In this document: positions 9,886 to 19,540 of the stretch, piece by piece
Numbering within the stretch: position 1 is the first letter of the stretch
Layout: each line of letters opens with the position of its first letter
Origin: Sinimarinibacterium sp. NLF-5-8
GTDB lineage: Bacteria > Pseudomonadota > Gammaproteobacteria > Nevskiales > Nevskiaceae
Direction of reading: 5' to 3'
Assembly (NCBI RefSeq): GCF_010092425.1
Contig: NZ_CP048030.1
Coordinates: forward strand, 2,677,501 to 2,741,500
DNA length: 64,000 nt
Notes under the pieces: generated by a model
Seen by the model: only the letters and a program-made list of their open reading frames with translations
The model's database searches: none
Told to the model about the DNA's origin: nothing
Program-made: the position numbers and the translations under genes

Positions 9886-11045
9886 GTGAGCGTATCGACG
9901 TGGCGGCAATGAAGGTGCTGGGTATTCGTTTGTACACAGCGGAGTTCGGTAAGCCGGTATTTGCCAGTCGCGATGATGTTTCCACGCTATTGAAAGCGGC
10001 TGCTGCGCAGGTCGATGGCTTGCAAACCAACGCTGCATTTTTGCTTTCCGAATGGGAAGACGTTGTGGATGCCTGGCAAGTGGAAAGCTGGGAGGTTTAC
10101 CGCGACGCCAAGCGGCTGGGTCGCAAGACGCGCTTGCCGGAAGCGCAGCGTGCCTTGTATTGGCAGGCGTTTGCCAAGGTGAAGGCGCAATTGCAGCAGG
10201 CTGGCAAGATCACTGCGGCGGAGATGTTCGCCAGACTGGCGGAGGCTATGCCCAAGCGCAAACATCCGGTATTCGACGCCATCGTGGTGGACGAGGCGCA
10301 GGATATTGGCGTACAGCAATTGCGCTTTCTTGCGGCGGTTGCGGGTGATCGTGCCAATGCTCTGTTCTTTTCCGGCGATCTTGGTCAGCGGATTTTCCAA
10401 ACGCCGTTTTCGTGGAAATCATTAGGGGTGGATGTGCGTGGCCGTTCGCGCGCGCTCAAGATTAATTACCGCACATCGCACCAGATTCGTTCGCAGGCGG
10501 ATCGGCTGCTTGGCTCTGAGGTTTCCGATGTGGACGGTAATGTTGAAAGCCGTAAAGGTACGATTTCTGTATTCAACGGGCCGGAGCCGACTATTTGCAG
10601 TTATGCCAATGCCGAGGCAGAAAGCCAGGCCGTTGGTGCATGGCTGCGGCAATGCAGCAACGGTGGTGTGCTGCCACAGGAAATCGGCGTGTTTGTGCGA
10701 TCCGAAAATGAGTTGTTGCGCGCGCAGGCGGCAGTCGAGGCCGCAGGCTTGCAAGCGCGCGTGCTGGGCACGGATATGGCAACGCAGGAGGGTTTTGTCA
10801 GCATCACCACCATGCACCTGGCCAAGGGCATGGAGTTCCGTGTGGTTGCAGTCATGGCTTGCGATGATGAAATCATCCCTTCACAGGTGCGTATCGACAC
10901 TGCGGCCGACGAGGCGGAGCTGACTGAAATCTACAACACTGAGCGTCAGCTGCTTTATGTCGCGTGTACGCGTGCTCGCGATCAACTGCATGTTTCAGCG
11001 GTCAAGCCAGAGTCGGAGTTTTTGCAGGACTTACTGCAAATGTAG
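9886..11045 (+). pseudogene. UvrD/Rep-type DNA helicase, 5'-truncated remnant
   Basis: This is the distal part of a superfamily-1 helicase. It keeps motif II (VVDEAQD), the motif III/IV region (SGDLGQRIFQ, then INYRTSHQIRSQA), motif V (TTMHLAKGMEF) and motif VI (LLYVACTRARDQL). It lacks motif I, the Walker A nucleotide-binding loop, and everything before it. Sequence homologous to the family starts immediately at the right end of the IS. An open frame begins inside the IS (9843), and ATG 9909 could start a shortened product. Without Walker A it cannot be a working helicase. It was probably a further gene of the same restriction/defence block. Confidence 0.8.
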
Positions 11046-11111
11046 TGTTTCGCGTTTTGGGCGTGATGGGTGCTAATCGCACGCCCAATGATTGCTTTCT
11101 GTTTCATCCAG

Positions 11112-12557
11112 ATGCCCAAATCCATGCCCACCGCGATTGATCCTCAGCGTCGCCGTTTGCTGACGGCGGGTTTGGCGCTGGGCTTGAGTGGTTGTGCTGC
11201 GCGCGCGCCGTTTGATCCGTTTTTGGATTTGCCCAGCCTGCCGGTTGCGGAGGTGTTTACCTGTGGGGTGGCCAGCGGTGCGCCGCAGGAGGATGCGGTT
11301 GTACTGTGGACGCAGCTCAGCCGTGCGGCGGTGCAGGCGGCGGGTTTTGAGGCCGCCGAAATCCCGGTGGGGTGGGAGCTGGCGCAGGATGCGCAGTTTG
11401 CGCGCGCGCTGCGCAGTGGCATTGCGCTGGCGCGCGCGGCGGATGATTACAGCGTGCATTTGCGGGTGGACGGTTTGGCCGCGCATCAGCGCTATTGGTA
11501 TCGCTTTCGCAGTCTTGGCGCGGTCAGTGCCACGGGGCAGACGTGCACCACGCCGGCGCTGTGGGCGGCGGTGGCGTCGCTGAAGTTGGTGGTGGTCAGT
11601 GGCGAACAAAACCCGGCAACTTGGCGGGTCATTACAGAAAATCCGCCGGATTTGTTGCTGCAACTGGGCAGCGGCATGGATGCCGACGGCGCGCGCGATC
11701 TGGCCGATTACCGCGCGCGCTATGCCAAGCGTTTGGCCGATGCCGATTTGCAGGCCGCGCGCGCGGCCTGCGCCTGGCTCACCGTGGTGGGAGATGCCGA
11801 GATTGCGCGCGGGTATGCCGGGCCGTTTGATCGTCACGGGTCGGATAAAACCCGTTTTTTGCAGCGCCGCGCGGCGGCTTATCAAGCGTTGTTCGAGCAT
11901 CTGCCGTGGGCGGCGGCGCAGCGCCCGCAGGGTGCGCAAATGCGGCTGCATCAGCGCCTGCACTGGGGACGGCTGCTGGCGCTGCATTTGCTCGATGGGC
12001 GGCAGTATCGGGATCGTCCCGATTGCCCGGCGCTTGCCGAAACCAGCGCTGATTTTGCCTGCGCGCCGGTTGTCGCGCGCGCGCGCGAACCGGGTTTGCT
12101 GGGGCGCGCGCAAGAAGATTGGCTGCTGCAAGGCGTGTCGCAGCGGGCGGCGCAGTGGAACCTGATTGCGCAAATCCAGGCGCTGTTGCCGGGGGCGGGC
12201 GGTGGCGATGGCTGGGATGCGTTCGGCGCCCAGCGCCAGCGCCTGTTGCAACAGTTATTGCGCGCGCAAGTCACGGACAGTTTGTGGGTTTGTCAGTCCT
12301 TGGGCGGGTTTGCTGCTGCGCCGCTGCGCCTGCAAAGCCAGGCACGCGCGCAGGCCATGGAATGGCGCGCGCCGCAGGCGCAAGCGGATGAGGCTGCGCC
12401 CAGTGGCGGGTTTTTTGAGCTGACCTTTACGCCACAATCTTTGCTGGTGGATGCCATTCAGGTTTTGCCCGGCGGCGCGCGCCAGGTGCTGGCGCGCGAG
12501 CACATCCGCGCGCCCGGTTTGCAGCGTTTGCCGCTGCATGGCGCGCTGCCGGTCTGA
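11112..12557 (+). CDS. PhoD-like protein, predicted Tat lipoprotein, metal-binding motifs lost
   Basis: A 481-aa protein with the PhoD domain order: an N-terminal Fn3-like domain (VASGAPQEDAVVLWTQL), then the phosphatase fold (RYAKRLADADLQAARAACAWL). The N-terminus carries R13-R14-R15 before a hydrophobic stretch and a lipobox ending at Cys28 (LSGC), suggesting twin-arginine export and lipidation. The usual metal-binding signatures are absent: where GDYIYE is expected there is QLGSGMDADG, and where a WDDHE motif is expected there is VVGDAEIARGY. No GDxHS-type motif follows. It is therefore probably a pseudo-enzyme or has a new role. The start is uncertain: ATG 11124 would also keep the RRR signal, and no clear ribosome-binding site is visible. 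Confidence 0.7.
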   Translation: MPKSMPTAIDPQRRRLLTAGLALGLSGCAARAPFDPFLDLPSLPVAEVFTCGVASGAPQEDAVVLWTQLSRAAVQAAGFEAAEIPVGWELAQDAQFARALRSGIALARAADDYSVHLRVDGLAAHQRYWYRFRSLGAVSATGQTCTTPALWAAVASLKLVVVSGEQNPATWRVITENPPDLLLQLGSGMDADGARDLADYRARYAKRLADADLQAARAACAWLTVVGDAEIARGYAGPFDRHGSDKTRFLQRRAAAYQALFEHLPWAAAQRPQGAQMRLHQRLHWGRLLALHLLDGRQYRDRPDCPALAETSADFACAPVVARAREPGLLGRAQEDWLLQGVSQRAAQWNLIAQIQALLPGAGGGDGWDAFGAQRQRLLQQLLRAQVTDSLWVCQSLGGFAAAPLRLQSQARAQAMEWRAPQAQADEAAPSGGFFELTFTPQSLLVDAIQVLPGGARQVLAREHIRAPGLQRLPLHGALPV

Positions 12558-12671
12558 GTAGTTTGGCAAAGGGTTTTTTGCTGATAAATCGGCGGCTTGC
12601 GCCCATATAAAGATGCGAAAAAGCGCGCAGAAGCGTATGATTTGCGCCCTTTTTTGCATCGCAGCATTTCC

Positions 12672-14510
12672 ATGAGCGTCCAGAATCTTCGCAACATCGC
12701 CATCATTGCCCACGTCGATCACGGCAAAACCACTCTTGTGGACAAGCTGCTGCGTCACTCGCAGACGCTGGACAAGCGCGAAGACCTGGGTGATCGCATC
12801 ATGGATTCCAACGATCTGGAACGTGAGCGCGGCATCACCATCCTCGCCAAAAACACGGCGATCCGCTGGACCGATCCGCGCAGCAACATTGAATACCGCA
12901 TCAACATCCTCGACACCCCCGGACACGCCGACTTTGGCGGCGAGGTGGAGCGCGTGCTGTCGATGGTGGACTGCGTACTGCTGCTGGTGGATTCCGTAGA
13001 CGGGCCGATGCCGCAAACCCGCTTTGTGACGCAAAAAGCGTTTTCGATGGGGCTCAAACCCATCGTCGTGCTCAACAAGATCGACCGCGAAGGCGCGCGC
13101 CCGGATTGGGTGGTCGATCAGGTGTTTGAGCTGTTCGACAAACTCGGCGCCACCGATGAGCAGCTGGATTTTCCGTTCATCTACGCCTCCGGCCTCAACG
13201 GCTACGCGGGCGATTCGCCCGATATCCGCTCCGGCGACATGACGCCGCTGTTTCAAACCATCATCGACAAAGTGCCGCCGCCGGACGTCGATCCCGAAGG
13301 TTCGTTCCAGATGCAGATCACTTCGCTGGCGTATTCCAGCTATGTCGGCGTGATCGGCACCGGTCGCATCAAACGCGGTCGTTTGCAGCCCAACCAGCAG
13401 GTGGCCGTGATCAACCGCGATGGCAGCGTGCGCCAGGGCAAGGTGCTGCAAGTGCTGGGCTTCATGGGGCTGGACAAGCATGAAGTGCCGATGGCCGAGG
13501 CGGGCGATATCGTTGCCGTCACCGGCATTGAAGACCTGGGTATCTCCGAGGTGCTGGCCGATCCCAAAAAACCCGAGGCCCTGCCGGTGCTGACCGTCGA
13601 TGAGCCGACCATGAGCATGGTGTTCGAGGTCAACAAATCGCCGTTTGCAGGCAAGGAAGGCAAGTTCATCACCTCGCGGCAGATCGGCGACCGCTTGCAG
13701 CGCGAACTCAAGACCAACGTCGCCCTGCGCGTGGAGCCGGGTGATTCGCCCGATCAGTTCCGGGTCTCCGGTCGCGGCCTGCTGCACCTGGGCGTGTTGC
13801 TCGAAGAAATGCGTCGCGGCGGTTATGAAGTTGCAGTGGCGCGTCCGCAGGTGATCCTGAAAGAAATCGACGGCGTGATCTGCGAGCCGTATGAAACCCT
13901 GGTGGCCGACGTTGAAGAAAGCGACCAGGGCGGGGTGATTCAGGGCTTGTCCGAGCGCGGCGGCAAGATGCAGAACATGGTGCCCGATGGTCGCGGGCGC
14001 GTGCGTCTGGAATACATCATCTCCTCGCGCGGCTTGATCGGTTTTCCGTCGCAGTTCATGACCATGACCAGCGGCACCGGCATGCTGTTCCACAACTTTG
14101 ACCACTTTGGGCCGCGCACCGAGGCCAGCGACATCGGCCAGCGTCACAACGGGGTGATGATCTCCAACGAGCAAGGCAAGGTGCTGGCTTATGCGCTGTT
14201 CAACCTGCAAGAGCGCGGGCGCATGACCGTCTCCCCCGGCGATGAGGTCTATGAAGGCCAGATCGTCGGCATCCACGCGCGCGACAACGATCTGGTGGTC
14301 AACGTGCTCAAAGGCAAAAAGCTCACCAATATGCGCGCGGCCGGTTCTGATGAAATGATCTTGCTGACGCCGCCGGTCAAGCACTCGCTGGAGCAGGCGC
14401 TGGAGTTCATCAACGATGACGAGCTGGTGGAACTCACCCCCAGTTCCATTCGCATCCGCAAGAAACACCTGACCGAAAACGATCGCAAACGCGCCGGCCG
14501 CGCCAGCTGA
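12672..14510 (+). CDS. typA: Ribosome-associated translational GTPase TypA/BipA
   Basis: TypA is an EF-G-like GTPase that acts on the ribosome in subunit assembly and stress adaptation. The 612-aa protein begins [20 protein letters not shown], with the P-loop in that stretch. G2 is RERGITI, G3 is [10 protein letters not shown] and G4 is NKID. The C-terminal part has the BipA-specific SSRGLIGF and GTGMLF segments. ATG 12672 is used because the protein then begins exactly where the family does; upstream codons in frame are not conserved-looking. A strong terminator follows 33 bases after the stop, so it is probably monocistronic. Confidence 0.96.
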   Translation: MSVQNLRNIAIIAHVDHGKTTLVDKLLRHSQTLDKREDLGDRIMDSNDLERERGITILAKNTAIRWTDPRSNIEYRINILDTPGHADFGGEVERVLSMVDCVLLLVDSVDGPMPQTRFVTQKAFSMGLKPIVVLNKIDREGARPDWVVDQVFELFDKLGATDEQLDFPFIYASGLNGYAGDSPDIRSGDMTPLFQTIIDKVPPPDVDPEGSFQMQITSLAYSSYVGVIGTGRIKRGRLQPNQQVAVINRDGSVRQGKVLQVLGFMGLDKHEVPMAEAGDIVAVTGIEDLGISEVLADPKKPEALPVLTVDEPTMSMVFEVNKSPFAGKEGKFITSRQIGDRLQRELKTNVALRVEPGDSPDQFRVSGRGLLHLGVLLEEMRRGGYEVAVARPQVILKEIDGVICEPYETLVADVEESDQGGVIQGLSERGGKMQNMVPDGRGRVRLEYIISSRGLIGFPSQFMTMTSGTGMLFHNFDHFGPRTEASDIGQRHNGVMISNEQGKVLAYALFNLQERGRMTVSPGDEVYEGQIVGIHARDNDLVVNVLKGKKLTNMRAAGSDEMILLTPPVKHSLEQALEFINDDELVELTPSSIRIRKKHLTENDRKRAGRAS

Positions 14511-14542
14511 GTTTTCGCGGGGCGCGCGTCCCGCCGCATCCC

Positions 14543-14579
14543 AAAAACGGGGCAGCTTTGACGGGCTGCCCCGTTTTTT
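14543..14579 (+). terminator. Rho-independent terminator after typA
   Basis: A 10-bp perfect stem (ACGGGGCAGC with GCTGCCCCGT) around an 8-base loop is followed by six T residues. A-rich sequence on the left arm would let it also act weakly on the opposite strand. Confidence 0.9.
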
Positions 14580-14625
14580 GTGGGCGAAAGGCTGTGTCCG
14601 CGCGGCGGCGAAGGCCATAAAACAC

Positions 14626-14653
14626 TTGACGAGTTAATAAGAATCATTAACAT
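14626..14653 (+). promoter_or_regulatory. Fur-controlled promoter of the haem operon
   Basis: A -35 box TTGACG (14626-14631) and a -10-like TAACAT (14648-14653) are spaced 16 bp. A Fur box at 14633-14651 (GTTAATAAGAATCATTAAC) matches the 19-bp E. coli consensus at 15 positions and covers the spacer and -10. Iron-replete Fur would block transcription of hemP and the genes behind it. Confidence 0.75.
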
Positions 14654-14684
14654 CTGCACTTCATTGTTGATCGCGAGTGTAGCC

Positions 14685-14891
14685 ATGCCTTCGTTTGTTT
14701 CTGATGTTGTTCGCGTGCAAGCGCCCGCGCCGCTGGCGGCCAAGGGCGTGGTGGATGCTGTGGACGCGCTGGAGGTGATCCGCAGCGAGACGCTGTTTGC
14801 GCGCGATTCGCGGGTGCTGATCCAGCACGGCATGGCGCTGTACTGCCTGCGCCTGACCCGCAATAACCGCCTGATCTTGACCAAGCCGTAG
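14685..14891 (+). CDS. hemP: Hemin uptake protein HemP
   Basis: A 68-aa small protein whose C-terminal half matches the HemP pattern: a Ser residue and Leu in SRVLIQHGMALYCLRLT, ending NNRLILTKP. HemP proteins are short, iron-repressed and encoded ahead of haem receptors; in some proteobacteria they act as activators of haem receptor genes. ATG 14685 lies 34 bases after the Fur-box promoter, consistent with the first gene of the operon. The remaining 148 bases to the receptor start show no clear terminator, so read-through is expected. Confidence 0.75.
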   Translation: MPSFVSDVVRVQAPAPLAAKGVVDAVDALEVIRSETLFARDSRVLIQHGMALYCLRLTRNNRLILTKP

Positions 14892-15039
14892 CGCGCGCCG
14901 GTGGCGCCGCCACCTGTTTGAGTTGTGCTTTCGGGCGCGATCCCGATGGTGTTTTCACCCTTATAGCCTTGTGCCAGCCAGCCGGCGTTGATCTGCGCCG
15001 CGCCCGCCAGCGATGTCTTTGCCCCTGGAGGCAACTGCT

Positions 15040-17085
15040 GTGCTGGACTGTGCTGGATTTTCCTCAAAAATCGGTATGACGTTGCTGCTGCTGGCGCTGG
15101 CGCGCGCGGCAGGGGCGGCAGAGGCCGCGCGCGCGGACGATCCGCAGGCCGTGGCGCGGCTCGATACCTTGGTTGTCACCGGCACCCGCAGTGAAAAAAA
15201 CCTGCTGGACACGCCGGTGCGTACCGAAGTGGTCAGCCGCGCGGAAATGGCGCGCACCCAGGCGCGCACGCTCAAGCAGGCACTGGAAAATGTGCCGGGG
15301 CTGCTGATTACCGAAGTGCACGGCAAGCCGGGCTTTGAAGTGTCGATGCAGGGTTTGTCCAGCGATCAGGTTCTGGTGCTCATCGACGGTTTGCCAATCA
15401 GCGCCAGCACCGGTTCCACGGTGGATTTGAGCCAGTACCTGATTGGCGGCGTCGATCACATCGAAGTGGTCAAGGGCGCTTCGTCCGCCCAATACGGCAG
15501 TGCGGCGATGGGCGGGGTGATCAACGTCATCACCCGCCGGTTGGCGCCGGGTTTGAACGGTCAGGTGGCGCTCGATCTGGGCAGTCACGGCGATCAAAAC
15601 CCGTCTGGCGCGGCGTGGCAGCCGGCGCTGGGGCATGCCCGCGCGCAGCTTGAGGGCGGCTCCGAGGCTTGGCGCTTTCGGCTCAATGGCGATGCGCTGC
15701 GTGACGATGGTTTTACCACCGACCCTTCGGCCTGGGTGCGGCAGGGTGCCAAAATCGAGCGCAGTCAATGGGGCGCGCGCGGTCAATGGCAGCCGCAGGC
15801 CAACGCCGGGCTGTGGCTGGATGGCAGCCATTACCGCGAAAACAGCGAACAGCGCTTTGATTTTTTTGCGCCGCCCAACCTGATCCCGCGCAGCAACCGC
15901 GAGGATGTGACGCGCAACCGCATCGGCTACGGCGGCCAGTGGCGCGGCGACTCCGGCGTGCGCGCGCAGGTGCAGGGCGTCAGTGAGCGTTATCACAGCG
16001 AAGTGGGCGAGTTTTCCAACGCCGCGCTGACGCAGGCGCGCGATGCGCATCTGGGCACCGATCACCTCACCGCGCAGGTGGATTTGCCGCCGTGGCTGCG
16101 GCAATCCTGGCAGCTCGGCACCACATTCAATCGGGAAACGCTGACGCAAAGCGTCAACGGCGCCAGTGAACTCGATGGCGCGCGCGCCACCCGGCACAGC
16201 GATGAAGTGTTTGTTCAAAACGATGTGATGCTCAGCGAGCGCTGGGAGTTGTTGCTGGGCGCGCGCTGGCAAAACGACTCTGATTTTGGTGCGCACAGCG
16301 TGCCCAAGCTGGGGCTGCGCTGGAGCTGGCTGGATCAGGGCGAGTGGTCGGGACTGCTGCGCGCCAGCGTCGGCCAGGGCTATCGCGTGCCCAATCTCAA
16401 GGAGCGCCATTTTCGCTTTGACCACAGCTCGCTGGGTTATGTGGTCATTGGCAATCCGGCACTGCGGCCGGAAGCCTCCACCAGCGTGCAACTGGGTGCG
16501 CAGTTGGCGCGCAGTGAACGCGGGTCGCTGGATTTGAATCTGTTTGCCAACCGCGTGCGCGATTTGATCCAGGTGGATGAAGCGCGCGCGCCGGTGGTCA
16601 ACGGCATTTCTCAGTTCAGCTACGCCAACCTCAGCCGCGCGCGCACGCAAGGGCTGGAGGCGGCGGCGCTCTGGCATCTATCGCCGGGGCTGGATTTGCG
16701 CGCGGGCTACACCTTTTTGGACAGCGAAAACCGCGACACCGGCACCCAGTTGACGCGCCGCCCCAGGCACAGTGGTCGCATCGGTGCCGATTGGTGGGTG
16801 CGCGCCGATACCGAGCTGGCGCTGCGCCTGCGGCTGCAAAGTGATGAGCTGATTTCAACCAATCCCAATAGCCAGTTGGTGGATGGCCGCTCGCCCGGTT
16901 GGGTCACGCTGGATGCCACCGTCAACTACCACTGGCGGCCTCAAACCACGCTGTTTGCCGCCGTCACCAATGCGCTCGACCGCCAGCGTGACTTTGCCGA
17001 TGCCAATGATTTTTCCCCGGAAACCGGGCGGCTGATCCGCCTGGGCCTGCGCCATGACTTTGGCGCGGCGCGCGAACCCATCTGA
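15040..17085 (+). CDS. TonB-dependent haem/haemoglobin receptor
   Basis: An outer-membrane beta-barrel receptor of 681 aa. The TonB box region is LDTLVVTGTRSEKN. The plug domain has LKQALENVPGLLITEV and VEVVKGASSAQYGSAAMGGV-like sequence (seen as IEVVKGASSAQYGS). The barrel contains VPNLKERHFRFDHSS followed by GNPALRPEAS, the spacing of the NPNL region of haem receptors, with His residues available as ligands. It ends in an aromatic-poor tail. The start is set at GTG 15040 because GGAGG sits eight bases upstream; this gives a signal sequence with a Lys before the hydrophobic LLLLALA. ATG 15013 and ATG 15076 are alternatives. Position behind hemP and before HmuY/HmuS argues for haem as substrate. 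Confidence 0.85.
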   Translation: MLDCAGFSSKIGMTLLLLALARAAGAAEAARADDPQAVARLDTLVVTGTRSEKNLLDTPVRTEVVSRAEMARTQARTLKQALENVPGLLITEVHGKPGFEVSMQGLSSDQVLVLIDGLPISASTGSTVDLSQYLIGGVDHIEVVKGASSAQYGSAAMGGVINVITRRLAPGLNGQVALDLGSHGDQNPSGAAWQPALGHARAQLEGGSEAWRFRLNGDALRDDGFTTDPSAWVRQGAKIERSQWGARGQWQPQANAGLWLDGSHYRENSEQRFDFFAPPNLIPRSNREDVTRNRIGYGGQWRGDSGVRAQVQGVSERYHSEVGEFSNAALTQARDAHLGTDHLTAQVDLPPWLRQSWQLGTTFNRETLTQSVNGASELDGARATRHSDEVFVQNDVMLSERWELLLGARWQNDSDFGAHSVPKLGLRWSWLDQGEWSGLLRASVGQGYRVPNLKERHFRFDHSSLGYVVIGNPALRPEASTSVQLGAQLARSERGSLDLNLFANRVRDLIQVDEARAPVVNGISQFSYANLSRARTQGLEAAALWHLSPGLDLRAGYTFLDSENRDTGTQLTRRPRHSGRIGADWWVRADTELALRLRLQSDELISTNPNSQLVDGRSPGWVTLDATVNYHWRPQTTLFAAVTNALDRQRDFADANDFSPETGRLIRLGLRHDFGAAREPI

Positions 17086-17111
17086 TTCCAAACCCCAAGG
17101 AGTGTGAAGTG

Positions 17112-18413
17112 ATGAATCCCAAAATATCTGCAACGCTATTGTCAGCCTGCGCGGTCGTTTTGCTCAGTGCCTGTGATGGCAGCAGCGGCAGCAGCGAGCC
17201 GTTGCCGACCGCCACGCCGACGGCGACCCCCACGGCACCGCCGCAAACGCCCGCCGGCTTTACCCAAAAAAACGTGCAATGGACGTTTGACCTGCCGGCC
17301 AAGGATGTCGCGCTGTGCTACGACTTTGACGCGCAGCAGGCCGTGGCGTGCAGCGGCGAGGCGTGGGATCTGAAAGTCCTTGGCGGGCAGTCCAGCCCGA
17401 CGTTCTGGACCAACAGCGGTGTCAGCGGCAGTGGCAAGGGCGGCGCGTTTGGCGGCCCGTTTGACCATCAGTGGAGCACGCTTTCGACCTGGGACAGCGC
17501 GCTGCTCGATCCCGAAGGCGGCGCGATTCCGCAGCAGGCGTTTACCACCGACCAGCCCAGCGGTGTTTTTACCGGCAGCAACGCCATTGGCAGCGCCGCG
17601 TTTGAATACGACCTGGATGGTTCGCGGCAGTTGTTCCCCAGCTATCGGGTGTTTTTGATCACCACCGACAGCAGCAACGCCAGCGCCACGCAAGGCGATG
17701 ACCACAAGGTTTATGCCTTGCAGGTGATCGGCTACTACGGCGGCACCGGCGGCACCACCTCAGGCTTTCCGACGCTGCGCTGGATCGATCGCAGCGTGCC
17801 GGACGACGTGCGCACCCGGCAGTACGACGCCAGCACCCAAAAGGTCTACATCAATCTGGACAGCGGCGACAGCGTTGGCGCCGATGGCGATTGGCAGATT
17901 GCGCTGGATCGTTTCAACGTCAGCCTCAACGGCGGTGATTCCGGCAGCGGCAGCGTCGCCGGGTTTGTCGCGGCCACGCCCGCAGGTTTGTACAACGAAG
18001 ACGGCACGCCCAATGTGGCATCGCTGATGGCCGCGCGCCCGGAAGACAGCCTGGCGCTGCTGAAGATGGGGCCGCTGGATGAGCCTGCCAGCGCGCGCGC
18101 CTGGGTCAGGGATGTGAACCACTCGGCGCTCAATCCGGCCTATCGCGGCAACTTCCCCGGCGCGCTGCAATTCGGTTGGTACAACTACCACCCCACGGCC
18201 GAGGTTGCCGCCGAAGCCGGCCTGCCCGCCGCGCACATGCTCAAAGCCACGCCCGAAGGTGCCGCGCTGCTGCGTTCCGGTGAGGGCAACAGCTACGCGC
18301 GCCTGCATTTGACCGATATCCGTTACGACGCCCCGCAAGGCGAGCAAAGCCCGGCCAGCACCCAGCAGCACTGGACGCTGGTGTTTGACGTGCAGCCTGC
18401 GTCCGCCAATTAA
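17112..18413 (+). CDS. HmuY-like haem-binding lipoprotein
   Basis: A 433-aa predicted lipoprotein: the signal peptide ends in LSAC with Cys21 as the lipidation site, followed by a Ser/Gly and Pro/Thr linker (TPTATPTAPPQTP). The body has HmuY-type sequence, with W-x-F start, CYDFDAQQAV and FWTNSGVSGSGKGGAFG. A later stretch (KVYINLDSGDSVGADGDW ... LNGGDSGSGS) has similar spacing, suggesting two related domains in tandem. It is roughly twice the usual HmuY length. A strong AAGGAG site precedes ATG 17112. As a surface or periplasm-facing protein it would collect haem for the upstream receptor; that role is inferred from family and neighbours. Confidence 0.7.
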   Translation: MNPKISATLLSACAVVLLSACDGSSGSSEPLPTATPTATPTAPPQTPAGFTQKNVQWTFDLPAKDVALCYDFDAQQAVACSGEAWDLKVLGGQSSPTFWTNSGVSGSGKGGAFGGPFDHQWSTLSTWDSALLDPEGGAIPQQAFTTDQPSGVFTGSNAIGSAAFEYDLDGSRQLFPSYRVFLITTDSSNASATQGDDHKVYALQVIGYYGGTGGTTSGFPTLRWIDRSVPDDVRTRQYDASTQKVYINLDSGDSVGADGDWQIALDRFNVSLNGGDSGSGSVAGFVAATPAGLYNEDGTPNVASLMAARPEDSLALLKMGPLDEPASARAWVRDVNHSALNPAYRGNFPGALQFGWYNYHPTAEVAAEAGLPAAHMLKATPEGAALLRSGEGNSYARLHLTDIRYDAPQGEQSPASTQQHWTLVFDVQPASAN

Positions 18414-18442
18414 ATATATTGATTTTAAAGGAGTTTTTTATC

Positions 18443-19540
18443 ATGTCTTCAACTTTGTCAATCCCGGCCAATAGCGTCCCCAATGCCGCCGAACTGCGCG
18501 CGCAATACGCCGCGCTGCAACAGCAAAACGTCCATTTGCGCGCGCGCAATGCCGCCGCGCAATTGGGCGTCAGTGAGGGCGAGCTGGTCGCCGCGCGCGT
18601 GGGCGAGGGCGTGATCCGCCTGCGTAACGATTTCAAAGAATTACTGGAATCCATGATCAGCGTCGGCCAGGTGATGACCATCACCCGCAACGAATATGCG
18701 GTCAATGAAAAACGCGGCTATTACGGCAATCTGCAACTCAAGGATCACGGCGGCGGTGCGTTTGACAGCAACATCAATCTGCGGATTTTTTTCCGCCATT
18801 GGCACCATGTGTTTGCGGTCAGCGAAGGCGGCGCGCATGGCGCGCGCGACAGCGTGCAGATTTTTGATGCCGACGGCACCTCCGTCCACAAAATCTACCG
18901 CACCGAAGATGGCGATGAAGCGGCCTGGCGCGCGCTGGTCGAGCGTTTTACCGCAGTCGATCAAACCCCGGGGATGACCCCGCAGCCGGTCAGCGAGCCG
19001 TATCAACCGCAGTCGCCGCAGCAGGTCAATGCCGCCGAGTTGCGCAAGGACTGGCTGGCGATTACCGACCTTCATCAGTTCTGGCAGTTGCAGGTCAAAT
19101 ACCGCCTGCGCCGCGTCGATGCGCTGGGGCTGGCAGGCGAAGATCTCGCGCGCCCGGTGGCGGCCGATGCCTTTCGCACGGTGATGCACAAGGTGGCCGA
19201 AAGCGGACTGTCGATCATGGTGTTCACGCGCAGCCCCGGGGTGGCGCAGATTCATACCGGGCCGGTGCACAAGCTGGTCGAGCGTGACGGCTGGTTCAAC
19301 GTGCTCGATCCCACCTTCAACTGGCATTTGCGCATGGACGCGGTGCACGAGGCCTGGGTGGTCTACCGTCCCGACGTGACCGGCGGCCAGTACTCGCTGG
19401 AGCTGTATCACCAGGACGGCACCCTGATCAGCCACCTGTTTGGCGCCGTGCATCTACAAGCGCCGGAGCTGCGCGGCTGGCGCCAACTGCTGGCCGATTT
19501 GCCGACGCTGGATCGTGAGCGCGCGCGCCATGTTGCTTGA
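18443..19540 (+). CDS. hmuS: Haem-degrading/haem-carrier factor HmuS (HemS family)
   Basis: A 365-aa cytoplasmic protein with the two-lobed HemS/ChuS layout. Each lobe has the characteristic W-rich core: INLRIFFRHWHHVFAVSE in the first and IMVFTRSPGVAQIHTGPV in the second. The repeated phrases NLHI-like (FDSNINLRI and VLDPTFNWHLR) show the internal duplication. Family members bind haem released by the ABC importer and either degrade it to free iron or pass it on. ATG 18443 follows AAAGGAG. The stop overlaps the hmuT start by 11 bases, so translation is probably coupled. Confidence 0.88.
   Translation: MSSTLSIPANSVPNAAELRAQYAALQQQNVHLRARNAAAQLGVSEGELVAARVGEGVIRLRNDFKELLESMISVGQVMTITRNEYAVNEKRGYYGNLQLKDHGGGAFDSNINLRIFFRHWHHVFAVSEGGAHGARDSVQIFDADGTSVHKIYRTEDGDEAAWRALVERFTAVDQTPGMTPQPVSEPYQPQSPQQVNAAELRKDWLAITDLHQFWQLQVKYRLRRVDALGLAGEDLARPVAADAFRTVMHKVAESGLSIMVFTRSPGVAQIHTGPVHKLVERDGWFNVLDPTFNWHLRMDAVHEAWVVYRPDVTGGQYSLELYHQDGTLISHLFGAVHLQAPELRGWRQLLADLPTLDRERARHVA

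Noticed and set aside
12255-14618. A 787-codon minus-strand frame opposite typA
   Set aside because: typA is unambiguous on the plus strand; the antisense frame has no recognisable domain or ribosome-binding site.
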